From the NCBI GenBank assembly GCA_003194525.1, contig NBIV01000038.1, forward strand, positions 62,001 through 126,000: DNA of 64,000 nucleotides, read 5' to 3'. The notes beneath the pieces are model-generated. The model made no database searches and was not told the origin of the DNA. It worked only from the letters and a program-made list of their open reading frames with translations. Below, piece by piece: positions 54,126 to 64,000 of the stretch (within the stretch, counting starts at the first letter, position 1; each line of letters opens with the position of its first letter). Both the position numbers and the translations under genes were made by a program. This DNA comes from Gracilariopsis chorda. Taxonomy: Eukaryota > Rhodophyta > Florideophyceae > Gracilariales > Gracilariaceae.

Positions 54126-56102
54126 ATGAGCGCACGACGTGCTGATACCGCTAGGAGCGTTGCACTTCATCTCCCCCTCCTTAAGGAGCAAGAACCACAT
54201 TCGGTGAGCGTTCGCCGCGACAGCGCGTTGTGCGTAAGTATATCCGCGTCAAGTGATGGTACCGTATCCGACTCGGGTTTTGTCTTCACTCAAGTGGATA
54301 TCCACCGAGAACAACTCGACTTCAGCAACTCTCCGCCTATCCCGCGACGTCCTGCTTTACCTTCCGCGCCTTCAGCGATGAATCCCAGCAACAACGATCC
54401 GCATGGCGGGAACAATCTTCCGCCATCGGGTTTCTTTTCCGGTTTTCCGACTGCACCGCTTCTGTCCTCTGCGGGTCATCCAAGCAACGCCTCGGGCGGT
54501 ACACCTGCCACTCCGAGTATGTCGGTTCCGTCGCCTGCGGCGAGCGCACTACCGTCGTACGACGAGCTGGTATCCGTTGATCCGGCCGAGCAGCCTTCTC
54601 GCTACAGCGGTGCGCCTTGGTTCCACCCAACGTTGGTGCAAAATGAAGATCTCATCGAGCAGTATGCTGATGGTAGCGGACTCCTTCTGGGCGATCTCCA
54701 CGTATGGATGACTCTCAGCTTCGACTGGCGTAATTGGGTCGCCGTGCCGACGCACTTCTTGGTCCACCGTCGTCGTGAGAGTGGGGCGCAAGCGCGTATC
54801 GCGATGACTCAGCTCGCGTATCAGCGGTTGTATCGGACTCCATCGGAATTCCCGGTCCCAGAAGAATATCAGTTTGATATTGCCTTCTACCGCACCCAGG
54901 GTGAAATGGGGTATGGGGACCGCTTAGCAGCGTTGGCTCCGTCCATCCCAGAGCGGGGTCCAGCGGCATCTGTTCACCAGAACTACCTGTGTTGGGCAAG
55001 GCCGATACTTCGTGCTGAGTTCCGTTATCTTCGCCATAATCCGCGGTCTAACTTCCTCCAGATGATCCGTTTTGAACGTCGTTCCCGGTCCCGTTTCGGG
55101 TACATGATACCGTATCAGAACGTTGAAGCTGAGCGCATCCGACCGCAGTACATGCGAGGCCGTTACGTTCCCCTACCGAGGATGTGGGCTGCCCACGAGG
55201 CTTGCAGGGGTTGCTACATCGAGCTTCCGCCATGCATCACCTACATCGGTAGTCGACTATGCAGCAATCCGTTCTCCGGGTGGTGGTCCGTTGTCCTCAC
55301 TGAGTGGGTCGCCCGCGCAGCGGCGTATCTCGTCTTCGAGGTTTACGACCAGTTCAGACTGTGGTATCTCCCTCCGCGAGTGCGTAGTGGCATCCGTTCA
55401 TTGGATCTCTCCCTCGTCCTCGGCGGTGCCGGCAACTATAATGAGGCTATCTTCCTGTTGGACGCGATGGACCAGGTTGACTGGAACAGTGTGCCCATCC
55501 AATGGAGTCGCCATCATCAAGGTACCAATCCAGCCGACCGGTCTCCGGGGCGCCGAACTCCGTTGGCGGGTGATTACGTCTACTACGATCCCGTAGAGCG
55601 TTGCTTCATCTCCGAGCCGGAGGCATTGGCACTCCGCGATCGCGAGCGAGTTGTTCCACCGGGTCATCCGACGGGCTACATCGTCACTGACGGATACTTC
55701 CAACCCTATGAGGAGGCCGATCCAATGATGGACAATGATCCTCCCGCGACTGGGGTGGGCGCAAACGGTGGCGGTGGCCTTCCCTCAGCTGAGGGCTTCA
55801 GGGTGCCGGCGTACTCTACTCCGGGTCCATCCGTGGCTCCTCCGGCTGGGCCGAGTCAGGTTCCGTCTTGGAACATTCCTCACGTCGGTGGTGGTCCCTT
55901 CCATACCGCTCCGGTTGGAAGTGGCACGCCATCGGCGAGTGTGACCGGTCAGGACCGTGCGGCCATCATTGCCCAATTCCTTGGCGAACTAGGAATGGAT
56001 ACCTCGGGAGCTTCCGGTGACATCGCGCAAATGCGGGCGGCCATGCTAGCGCTGCTGGCGCAGCCAGGCCATCCTCATCAGAGTGGTGGTCCATCCTCTT
56101 GA
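54126..56102 (+). CDS. Antisense ORF of element C, unknown function (658 aa)
   Basis: Same family as 10-1854, which it matches closely through the core: APWFHPT, SFDWRNWVAVPTH, YRTQGEMGYGDRLA, RPILRAEFRYLR, RFERRSRSRFGYMIPYQN, GRYVPLP, ACRGCYIELPPCITYIGS, VLTEWVARAAAYLVFEVYD, LDLSLVLGGAGN, MDQVDWNSVP, SPGRRTPLAGDYVYYDP and GHPTGYIV. The first ATG lies 40 bp from the inner LTR end; Met85 (54378, MNPSNNDPHGG) aligns with internal Met residues of both relatives and may be the true start, since the 84 residues before it are poorly conserved. The tail is Gly/Pro-rich and ends in a helix-like segment (AAIIAQFLGELGM...). It is convergent with pol, 380 bp between the stops. The frame is fully open. 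No domain recognised. Confidence 0.78.
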   Translation: MSARRADTARSVALHLPLLKEQEPHSVSVRRDSALCVSISASSDGTVSDSGFVFTQVDIHREQLDFSNSPPIPRRPALPSAPSAMNPSNNDPHGGNNLPPSGFFSGFPTAPLLSSAGHPSNASGGTPATPSMSVPSPAASALPSYDELVSVDPAEQPSRYSGAPWFHPTLVQNEDLIEQYADGSGLLLGDLHVWMTLSFDWRNWVAVPTHFLVHRRRESGAQARIAMTQLAYQRLYRTPSEFPVPEEYQFDIAFYRTQGEMGYGDRLAALAPSIPERGPAASVHQNYLCWARPILRAEFRYLRHNPRSNFLQMIRFERRSRSRFGYMIPYQNVEAERIRPQYMRGRYVPLPRMWAAHEACRGCYIELPPCITYIGSRLCSNPFSGWWSVVLTEWVARAAAYLVFEVYDQFRLWYLPPRVRSGIRSLDLSLVLGGAGNYNEAIFLLDAMDQVDWNSVPIQWSRHHQGTNPADRSPGRRTPLAGDYVYYDPVERCFISEPEALALRDRERVVPPGHPTGYIVTDGYFQPYEEADPMMDNDPPATGVGANGGGGLPSAEGFRVPAYSTPGPSVAPPAGPSQVPSWNIPHVGGGPFHTAPVGSGTPSASVTGQDRAAIIAQFLGELGMDTSGASGDIAQMRAAMLALLAQPGHPHQSGGPSS

Positions 56103-56482
56103 GGGAGCGAAGTGATGTTCCCACGGTTGGCGTCCACCATCCCTGATAGTTGGGGTCGTGGTAGTGGTAGGCGAGGGCAATTACGTGTTAACGAATAAAC
56201 GCTTAACTTCCCTCGTGGGGCTTGTGTCTTTTTCTTCTTTTTCTTCCTTGCTTCTTCCTATCCAGGGTCTTCTTCTTCTCTTCATGAGCCAGCTTCATCT
56301 TCTCTTCCATGAGGTTTCCATCTTCTCGCATTCTCAAGGCATCCATCTTCACACCGGAAAACCGGGCTCACGGCTCACCTGACCAAGTCAGTGGATTATC
56401 CAACGAGCGCTCGGTCAATCGTGCCTGGTATTCCCGTTCTGGTACGGTGGTGATACTGCACGATTTTCGATCGGGGCAAGTT
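56103..56482. other. Gap between the antisense ORF and pol of element C
   Basis: Holds a TC-rich stretch (TTTTTCTTCTTTTTCTTCCTT near 56228), no antisense-ORF sequence, and the far end of the chromodomain region on the minus strand. Confidence 0.5.
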
Positions 56483-59400
56483 CTATACCGGTTCGTCCGT
56501 GTTATGGGACGGCGGGTACCCATACCAGCGCACCTGGTACTGAATATATCCCTCTGGGTTGTAACTGTGCCCGACGATACGGTCGATAATGAACTCCTTC
56601 GAGTAAACGTCACGCTTCGCGGTTCCGGTTGCAGTCCGTACAACGGCTGTTTCCGACGGCAAAGCCGGTGATGAGTCCGTCCAACGGTTCGTGGTGTTCG
56701 CTTGCGGCGTTGACCATGTGATTTTCTGATGAGGGTCGACTGAATTCCTTGTTGAGGTTGACGCTACCCCATCGGATTCGGGAGATCGTACCGCTAGTCT
56801 GCGAAGGCTTCCTCGTCCCATTTCCAACGGTTGGTGACGGGGAGGCGGTTCATGTGCCACGGCGGGTGCGGGTTGGCGAGGCGTATCCAAATGGTTGGCT
56901 GTAGTCGTCCTGTACTGCAGAGCTGTGTCACCGTGAATGGTTGTGTGGTGCACATCTCGCAACACGTGGCGATCAGGCTCTCCTGCATATGCGGTGTGGG
57001 CCATCCCTGCTGGGGTTGACGCAATCAGTCTTTCAATACTGTGAGCTGAATTCAGATGATCTGAGCTGCTTGGTACAGTACCAGAGAGACTTCCTCTAAT
57101 GAGAGACGATTCAATTTCAGATAACCCATTTGTGGGACCTTGCGCATCCACTTGCGAGGGTGTCGAAGCGTCCTGTACATCAGGGTTCCATACACCGGGA
57201 TGTGCCGTGACTTGCTTAGTCTGCGCTGCAGCGGCGGGGGTTCTTACAACTTTCTCGACGGGAGCCGGTGAGTAGGGGGCCAACGGAGCGTCCGGGTTCC
57301 GAGCCAGGCTTCCTGTGTTCATTCCTCCAACGGGAGATGACAGCACAGTGTCTGTGTCCGGTTTTCTTTGCAGCGTCTCGCGAGTGCGGTTGGCAGTGTG
57401 CTCCCTTAACTGAGGTGACTGCGTAGCGTGCTCACGAGGCTTTCCATCGGCGGGGCCGGTCCTTCCAGTCTGCTGAGGTAGTTCCACGCGTGCGGCGGTA
57501 GCGTGCGGTGTCCCTACTTCAGGTTGCCGTGCCTCACGAGAGTTTACAGGAGCTCGCGACGGCGGTGTAGACTTCGCTGAAAAGCGGGATTGACTGGCCT
57601 CCTCCCCCTCCTGAGCCGGGGCGGCGACGGGGGCTGAAACAACGTCTGACGGTGGTTCGACACGCGGCGTAAAGCGCGAGCGAACGTGTACCGGAGATTC
57701 CGAAGATTGCTGCGACAGAATCGGTATGTCCGAGAGACCTCTCGATGGGCGCGCAACGCTAATTGCGCGGTGCGAGGAACCTGCTTCTGCAGTGGGCATC
57801 AGTCGAGCGTCCGGGATTCCGGGAGCCAGTACAACTTCCGAATGCGGGTTAGGGGCTTGTACGACGCGATCGCGGCTGAACCGTTCATGAGAATCGCCAA
57901 CTTCCAGTACAACTGTGTCTCGGCTCACTGAAATGACCTTGTAGGGGCCATCCGCAATGGGCGAGAGTTTGTGGCGTTTCTCCTTCTCAGGGTTGTAGTA
58001 TTCCTTCCTGACGAAGACGAACTGTCCTGCTTCCAGTGAGGGAAGGGGCCGACGGACTCGGGCATCGAAATTTCGTTGATACGCTCGTTGCGCTCGCGTC
58101 ATTGACGATTTCGCGACCGGGACCATCCGTGTGAGCCAACTCTTCCATCGAAGGTAATGATCAACCGTTGACGGGTACTTGTCCTGCGTTGGCTGCGACT
58201 CAATCGCCACAGGCGGTGGGGGACGTGAGAGCACCAGCTCGAAGGGTGATAAGCCAGTTACTCTGTGTACCTGCGTATTGTACGCGTACGTCACGGTGTC
58301 TGTGTACAAATCCCATGTACGGGGGTGCTCAACTGTATACGCACGTAAAGCGGACAACAACGTTCGGTTAAACCGTTCCACCTGCCCATTTGCTTGGGGA
58401 TGGTATGTCGTTGTAAACAGATTTCTGATGTCAAGTATTCTACAAACATCTTGGAAGAAACGCGCCGCGAACTGCGGTCCGTTATCGGATAAGAGATTAA
58501 CCGGTGGACCGTAGACGAGAACCCAGTGACGGACAAATGCTTCTGCCACGGATCGTGCGGTAATCTTCTTCAACGGTACAGTCCGGACGAGCTTCGAGAA
58601 CCTATCCGTTACTACGAGTAGAAACTTGTTACCACGTGCAGTGTGAAGGAACTCACCGAGTATATCGATGGCGACAAATTCTAGCGGAGCCCGTGCCGGG
58701 AACAGGGTCAATTTCTTCGCATAGCGGCGTAGCTTGACTTGCTCACGAGCACAATGGGTACAAGACCGAACAATCGCGTAGCAATCCAACGCAAGTGCGG
58801 GCCAGTAGAAATGCCGACGTAACGTCGCGTATAGCCTCCTTCCACCAGGGTGTGCAGCTAACTTCGAAAAGTGCGAGAGATGTAATACTCTCGACTGGAG
58901 GGAATGGGGAACCACTATTTGTGACGAAGAACACACAGTCCTTACCAATTAACCTTGTGAGTCGACTCCGAAAGGAATGTTAGCACCTCCATTGAGTTGG
59001 GCGCGTATCTTCGTACAAAACGGGTCTCCATACTGTTCGCGGATCATCTCTTCGGGAGTGATCGGTGCGAAGGATCCGGTATCCGGTTCGTCACCGTCAG
59101 CGACGAGCAGATCATCAGCAATATCATCTGAAACCAGATCATAACGTAACTTCTCTTCAAGAAGGAAACAAGGGATATCATCGTCATCGACGGAAAGGGT
59201 TTCCACTTCCGTTCCCAAACGAGACAAAGCATCAGCCTGTGTATTAAGGGAACCCTTTTTATAGGCGACTTCATAATCGAACTCAGCGAGGCGCAGTCTC
59301 CAACGCATCAAGCGGCCCGATGGTTCCGTGACGGACATTAACCAACGCAAAGCGGAGTGGTCCGTATTAACGGTGAAGCGTGTGCCTATCAGATATGGTC

Positions 59401-61621
59401 TGAGTGTTTGCAGAGCCCATACCATGGCGAGGCATTCCTTTTCAGGGACTGAGTAGTTCCGTTCGTGGACGTTGAGTGTTCTGGACCAAAAACCGATTGG
59501 TTTCCGTTCCCCATCGGGAGTCGTTTGGAATAACGCACAACCAATTTGGTAATCACTCGCATCCGTATCCACGGTATAAGGTAACCCGTCCTTAGGCAAC
59601 GATAATATCGGTGCAGAGGTGACAGCCTCCTTCAGAGAGTTGAAAGCTTCCACCTGTGCAGGGTTAAGGGGGCCCAGTTTTGGCGGTTGTCCTTTTCGAA
59701 GAAGATCATTAAGGGGTCCCGCAATCTTTGCGAAGCTTGGGATGAACCGTCTATACACGTTAAATAACCCTAGAAAGGAGCGGAGTTCTGTTTGAGTTCT
59801 CGGGTGCTTGGCCTCTTTGAGAGATTTGACCCGAGCTTCCTGTATCAGCAAGCGCCCAGGGCGAATAACGTGGCCCAGGTACTTAACCGATTCGGTAAAG
59901 AATTTGCACTTCCTCAGCTTGAGGGTTACTCCAGCATCACGTAACGTGGTCATGATTTCACGAACGTGTTCTAAATGATCATCCAAGGTGTTGGAGAAGA
60001 CTATGATATCGTCAAGGTAGACGAGGCACGATCGCCATTTGAAGCGGGCCAAGAGGATATCTAACGCACGCTGGAAAGTAGCGGGAGCGTTTGTTAACCC
60101 AAACGGCATACGCTTAAAGCGGTACAAACCTGAATGACAGACGAAAGCGGTCTTATCACGGTCTTCCGGTCTTACTGGTACTTGCCAGTATCCCCAGTTC
60201 GCATCCAATGTGGAGAAGACAGTCGCCTCACCGAGAGAGTCAATATACTCGTCCATTCGCGGTATGGGGTACACGTCTTTCACAGTGGCGGCATTAAAGC
60301 GACGGTAGTCGATGCAAAAACGCCAAGTCCCATCGGGTTTCGGAGCCAGTACCACTGGGGATGCCCACGGTGATTGAGCCGGTTTTATCACGCCTTCGCG
60401 GAGCATTTTATCCACATGGAACTGTTCTTCCTCCCTTGCTTTGGGACCTGCCCTATAGGGGTGTTGAGCAATCGGCCTGGTGTCCGGTAACAAGTCAATC
60501 CGGTGTTCCGTGGCCGACACCTCCCCGAGGGATCCATCCCACATTGAGGTGAACTCTCGCAACATTTTTCGCAACTTCTCGCGGTGTGAATCCGGTACAT
60601 GTCCGAGATCCAGATCTTCTAACTCCTTCACAGGGTCCAACTTATCGTAACTCGTAGGAACGGCCTTCTTTTCCGAATCTTTCGTGCTGAGCGACTCCAC
60701 AGAAGAGTGGGAACCCTCCCCCTCCTTAGCATGAGGCGTATCATCTGGTTCTTGAACTAATCCGAGTACATCGGCTGCGCACACCTTTGTAGGGACTAAA
60801 GCCGTTGGATGCGGAAGTACAGTACCAACTACTTGGTTCTTCGCCAGATATTGCGGCTTCTTGCCAAAGTTGGCTATCAAGATCTGAAAGGGGTGTTCAT
60901 TTGAAACCTGAACGACACCGTTAGCCAGGGCCAATTGATGCTTCTCGTACAGCGATGTGAGCGGTTGAACAACACGCAATCCTCTTGTAGCGGCAGTAAC
61001 CGATACCCACGCCTGTGATTCGGGCGGTATGGAGATTGGCCGTGCGACACGTAGCTTGGGCGACTCCTTTGGAGGTGACGAATACTGCAAGGGGGCCGGA
61101 AGAGGAACCAACTTGGATGAGGCACGCCGTAATGAACGACGAACTATCGGAATGATGGAGCCATCTTCTAGTTCAACTTCTCGCGCACGCGGACGAATTG
61201 ACTCTACGAAACGATCGCAGAAGTCACATCCCAAGATAACGGGGGCCGCTAGCGTCTTACAGACGATGAATTCGAGCTGCATCGAACAGTTACCAATCCT
61301 GATCATCAGAGAAACCGTACCAGCCGTCTTCAACGGGTTCTTATTGGCATCAGCAACGTCCATGACGGGTCCTTGTCTAACACGAGAACGCACTTCAGGC
61401 GGTAAGAGAGATTCGACAATGAAATTGGGGCCGGCACCTGTATCCAGAATAGACAGATGACGCACCATATACTGGGCGGAAAGGCCAAAGTCAGCGAAAA
61501 CTTTGTAGTTTCGCTTGGCCATAACCATGACTCTATCCGGTGACCGATGATTCTTACACCGTATCCACGGGCGACGTAACTCACCGAGGTGGGCCGAGTC
61601 CACGTCTGTGGTGGTCAACAA
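56483..61621 (-). mobile_element. Pol of element C: protease, RT, RNase H, integrase, chromodomain
   Basis: In minus-strand order: aspartic protease with LDTGAGPNFI (about 61430-61450), RT at about 59950-60520 (RFCIDYRRFN, YPIPRMDEYI, MPFGLTNAP, YLDDIIVFS), RNase H at about 59220-59600 (ending RWRLRLAEFDYEV), integrase at about 58000-58900 (HHCC finger, AIDILGEF, LLSDNGPQF, HPQANGQVERFN), a long Pro/Ser/Thr-rich linker and a chromodomain region (about 56480-56580, QYQVRWYGYPP). It is the close counterpart of pol in element B. The region is in more than one open stretch, about two breaks. Confidence 0.92.
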
Positions 61622-61716
61622 CTGCCTTGAAAGGATCTTGACCGGGGAGCGAGGCTTTGACGCCTCGGGCGCCGATGACCTCGACTCAGGCGCCTCTCTA
61701 AAAGAGACTCCCCCAC

Positions 61717-63810
61717 TCAGTTTTCCTGAGCGGCATCCGTTTTCACGGGAACAGTATTCCGCGGCAATGAAGCGGTTTGCGGAGCCGGTTGCCGAGAAAC
61801 AGAAACATCCGCCGAAGCGGCTTGATTCGCAGAAGCGGTGGCCAAGGAAGAACCAGTGCTGGGTACCGCTTCAGATTGACCTGGTGTAAACTTACGAGGA
61901 AACTCGGTCTTCGCACGCAAGTATGCGGTGACAGGCACTGATGCCTGTTCTTCCGTGGTCAGGGCTTCAAAGTTAACAACCACTTTGGGCATGTCCCTCA
62001 GAGTCATGATACACTGTGGGGCCGTGTGTCCATGGTCGTAACAAAGGTAGCAGATCAACTTCTGATGTCTCCCGATATTTCGGTTGTCCTGAAACTTCAC
62101 CTCTGACGCGCGCGCATCCACCCAACCAGGTCTCTGGTAACGATTACCGTTAGCATGCGGAACTTGTGGGCCGCGAACGCGTTGGCGATCTGCATACAGC
62201 ACTTGACTATCCAGTTCCACCGAAGGTTCCGTTGTGGACGGGAGCTCCGTTGTGGGTATGGAAACCAGATCATGCTCAGTAAAGTAAACATTGTCAACCT
62301 CACGTCGAGAGTATTCCTGGGGCAACAGTGAAACTGATGACGGGGCGGCCTCCATGTGTAGGGCCTGAGATCTGACTCGGCTTCCGGAGCGGGCACGTAG
62401 GGCATCTCCTTCCGCCTTCGCGTACTGTACCAATTCTAAGTAGGTAACTTTCCTCCTGTCTTCCCGACGTTGGGCAACAAGGGTGCGAATAGCCGGATCC
62501 AATCCGTCGACAAACATTGTACAACGCTCGCTAGCGGAATAAACATTGCCACATCGGTGGAAGGCCTTGTTCAGTCTGACTGAGTATTCTGTCTCCGTTT
62601 CCTTTGGGCGTTGCTTAGTATCGCGTAGGGCCAGGATAGCTTCCTGTATTGCGGTTCCTGTCGCGTACGAGCGGAGTAAATACTGAACGGCTTCGGGCCA
62701 ACAGGTGACCCCTCCTTCAGAGGCGCGAGACGAACCTCTTACAGAGTTGAATTGATCTTCAGCGATTCCACGTAGGAAATACGGTAAGGCGACGTAAGCC
62801 TGTCCTTCACTCATTCCGAGGATATCTGCCTCCGCTACAAAGCGTGAAAGAAAATCCAGAACGAGGATCGGATCCTCTCCAGTGAAATTCTGGTTACGAA
62901 ACGACAAAGCCATCCTCTTGATGCCGTCTTTTACCTTCCCAGTTCCACGGGGTGTACGATCCAAAGAGGAATCTTCCAAACGGTAATACCGATATGATAA
63001 AAGCTTCCTGTACAAAGGGTTAGTAGGCTTCAGTTCCTTCAAACCGGAGTGCTTTCTTCCCTTCTGTCGGGCTCTAATCTCACCATGGGTGACTGCTGAA
63101 CGACGCGAGTGCGATGAGCGAACGCGACGGTCACCGTCAGCAGACGAGTCTGACAAAGCGGATTCTGCAGAGCGGTTGGAATTCACCGATGACCGGGACG
63201 AATCCGAGTCATAGTCGTTGTCATTCCGTTTTCGGAGGCGGTTCTTCGTGCGAGCACAGTCACCATATCGATGAGAAACCACCGCTGGTGCGTCTGCGAC
63301 ATTGTCATCACCTCTGATGGTATTTTCCAACGTCTCAAGACGGGACAGAACCCGATGAAACTTCGAGTCAACATCCTTCACCATATCTGGGTAACCCCTC
63401 AAAACCTCCAAAAGGGAATTAACATCAGTCCGTAAAGTACGTAGATCTTCAGATACACCTCCGACGAGATCGGCATCAATCCTCATACGGAGTGCATCAA
63501 CCTCATTGACGAGGGCGGCGTGAGAGCTTTCAAGCACCGAGGTCTGGGCTTGAAGGTTCTGCACCTGAGCCTCCGACTCGACAAAGAGTGCGTCCTTCTC
63601 CGCAGCGGCGGGTACGAATCTCCTAAGCGGGGCATCCGATGAACCAGCAACTGGCGGTTGCGACGACTTGGTCGATAGCTTCCTGCTTCCAGATTTCCGG
63701 TTATCAACATCCGAACGTTCTGGGACCGACCGCGAGCGCGGGGGCAAGTCAGCACCGACTTGTCGCGACTTGGGCTGGCCCGAACCACGGGATCCATTTC
63801 CAGAACCCAT
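61717..63810 (-). mobile_element. Gag of element C
   Basis: Starts at the ATG at 63810 (MGSGNGSRGSGQ); the frame is open further upstream but without an ATG. About 697 residues: a basic Ser-rich N-terminus, coiled-coil-like region (about 80-170), basic region, capsid-like helices around ILVLDFLSRFVAEADILGM, and a CCHC knuckle CYLCYDHGHTAPQC near 62045. It ends about 95 bp before the start of pol, as separate frames, like element B. Confidence 0.87.
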
Positions 63811-64000
63811 TGTGGCAGACACTGAAACTGAAACAAAACAGGAAATAATCCAAACAACACACAAACAAGCAACAAAAAGAAGCAAACCTCCAATGAGCGA
63901 ACATCCACTCCTAAGAGGTACCACGCAACCACTTGTGGGAGACACACCCGAGCAATCGGCGATCTTCAACAACACGGTTGGTCACAACACAAATTCAACT

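Larger units (their letters stand above)
53390..64000 (-). mobile_element. Element C: Ty3/gypsy chromovirus with an antisense ORF, 5' LTR outside the window
   Basis: Reads right to left: gag (63810-61717), pol (61621-56483), then a plus-strand antisense ORF (54126-56102) and the 3' LTR (53390-about 54085). Same layout as element B and related along gag, pol and the antisense ORF. It is inserted in a copia element at 53389. By comparison with element B, the 5' LTR should begin within tens of bases past 64000. It looks close to whole, with about two breaks. LTR age cannot be measured here. Confidence 0.92.

Noticed and set aside
1-64000. tRNA, rRNA genes and CRISPR arrays
   Set aside because: No T-arm (GGTTCRANNCC) in a cloverleaf context, no rRNA-like conserved strings and no regularly spaced short repeats were seen by eye; a tRNA scan would be needed to exclude tRNA genes fully.

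Overview
The window looks like nuclear DNA of a eukaryote, dense in transposable elements, with a small host-gene island at about 47.7-50.5 kb. The two recognisable host genes are intronless, each has a TATA box about 150 bp upstream of its ATG, and the mobile elements are Ty1/copia, Ty3/gypsy with chromodomain, PIF/Harbinger, Helitron and LINE types. A red alga fits best (compact intronless genes, copia elements whose reverse transcriptase has a DIK-AYPQ type motif), but this is inference; another algal or protist lineage is possible.

Layout. 1-2769: 3' end of a chromovirus-like Ty3/gypsy element (element A) with an antisense ORF and its 3' LTR. 2770-16440: an old DNA transposon with a DDE-type transposase and a YqaJ-like nuclease part, split by an old Ty1/copia element (3789-11184, TSD GTATT) and by a PIF/Harbinger element (12991-16007, TSD ACT). 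16.4-19.9 kb: little that can be named, apart from an acidic coiled-coil coding stretch. 19912-30172: a nearly whole young Ty3/gypsy chromovirus (element B, TSD GTAAC, LTRs about 99% identical). 31.3-38.9 kb: a patchwork of copia, Helitron, gypsy and copia pieces. 39.5-46.3 kb: a LINE on the minus strand, split by a shortened gypsy element (41704-45511, TSD GCTCC). 47.7-50.5 kb: a mitotic-type cyclin and a germin-like cupin protein. 51.5-53.4 kb: 3' part of a copia element. 53390-64000: a third chromovirus (element C, minus strand) inserted in that copia element and lacking only its 5' LTR in this window.

The most striking theme is antisense genes inside LTR elements. Elements A, B and C each carry, between pol and the 3' LTR and on the strand opposite gag-pol, a long ORF of one family (about 575-658 residues). 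It has a strongly conserved core of about 350 residues that I cannot assign to any known domain. The unrelated copia element at 3789-11184 has, in the same place and orientation, the remnant of a different gene with cysteine-peptidase-like motifs. Copia loci here also carry a primer site complementary to the anticodon arm of initiator tRNA-Met, the half-tRNA primer mode known from Drosophila copia.
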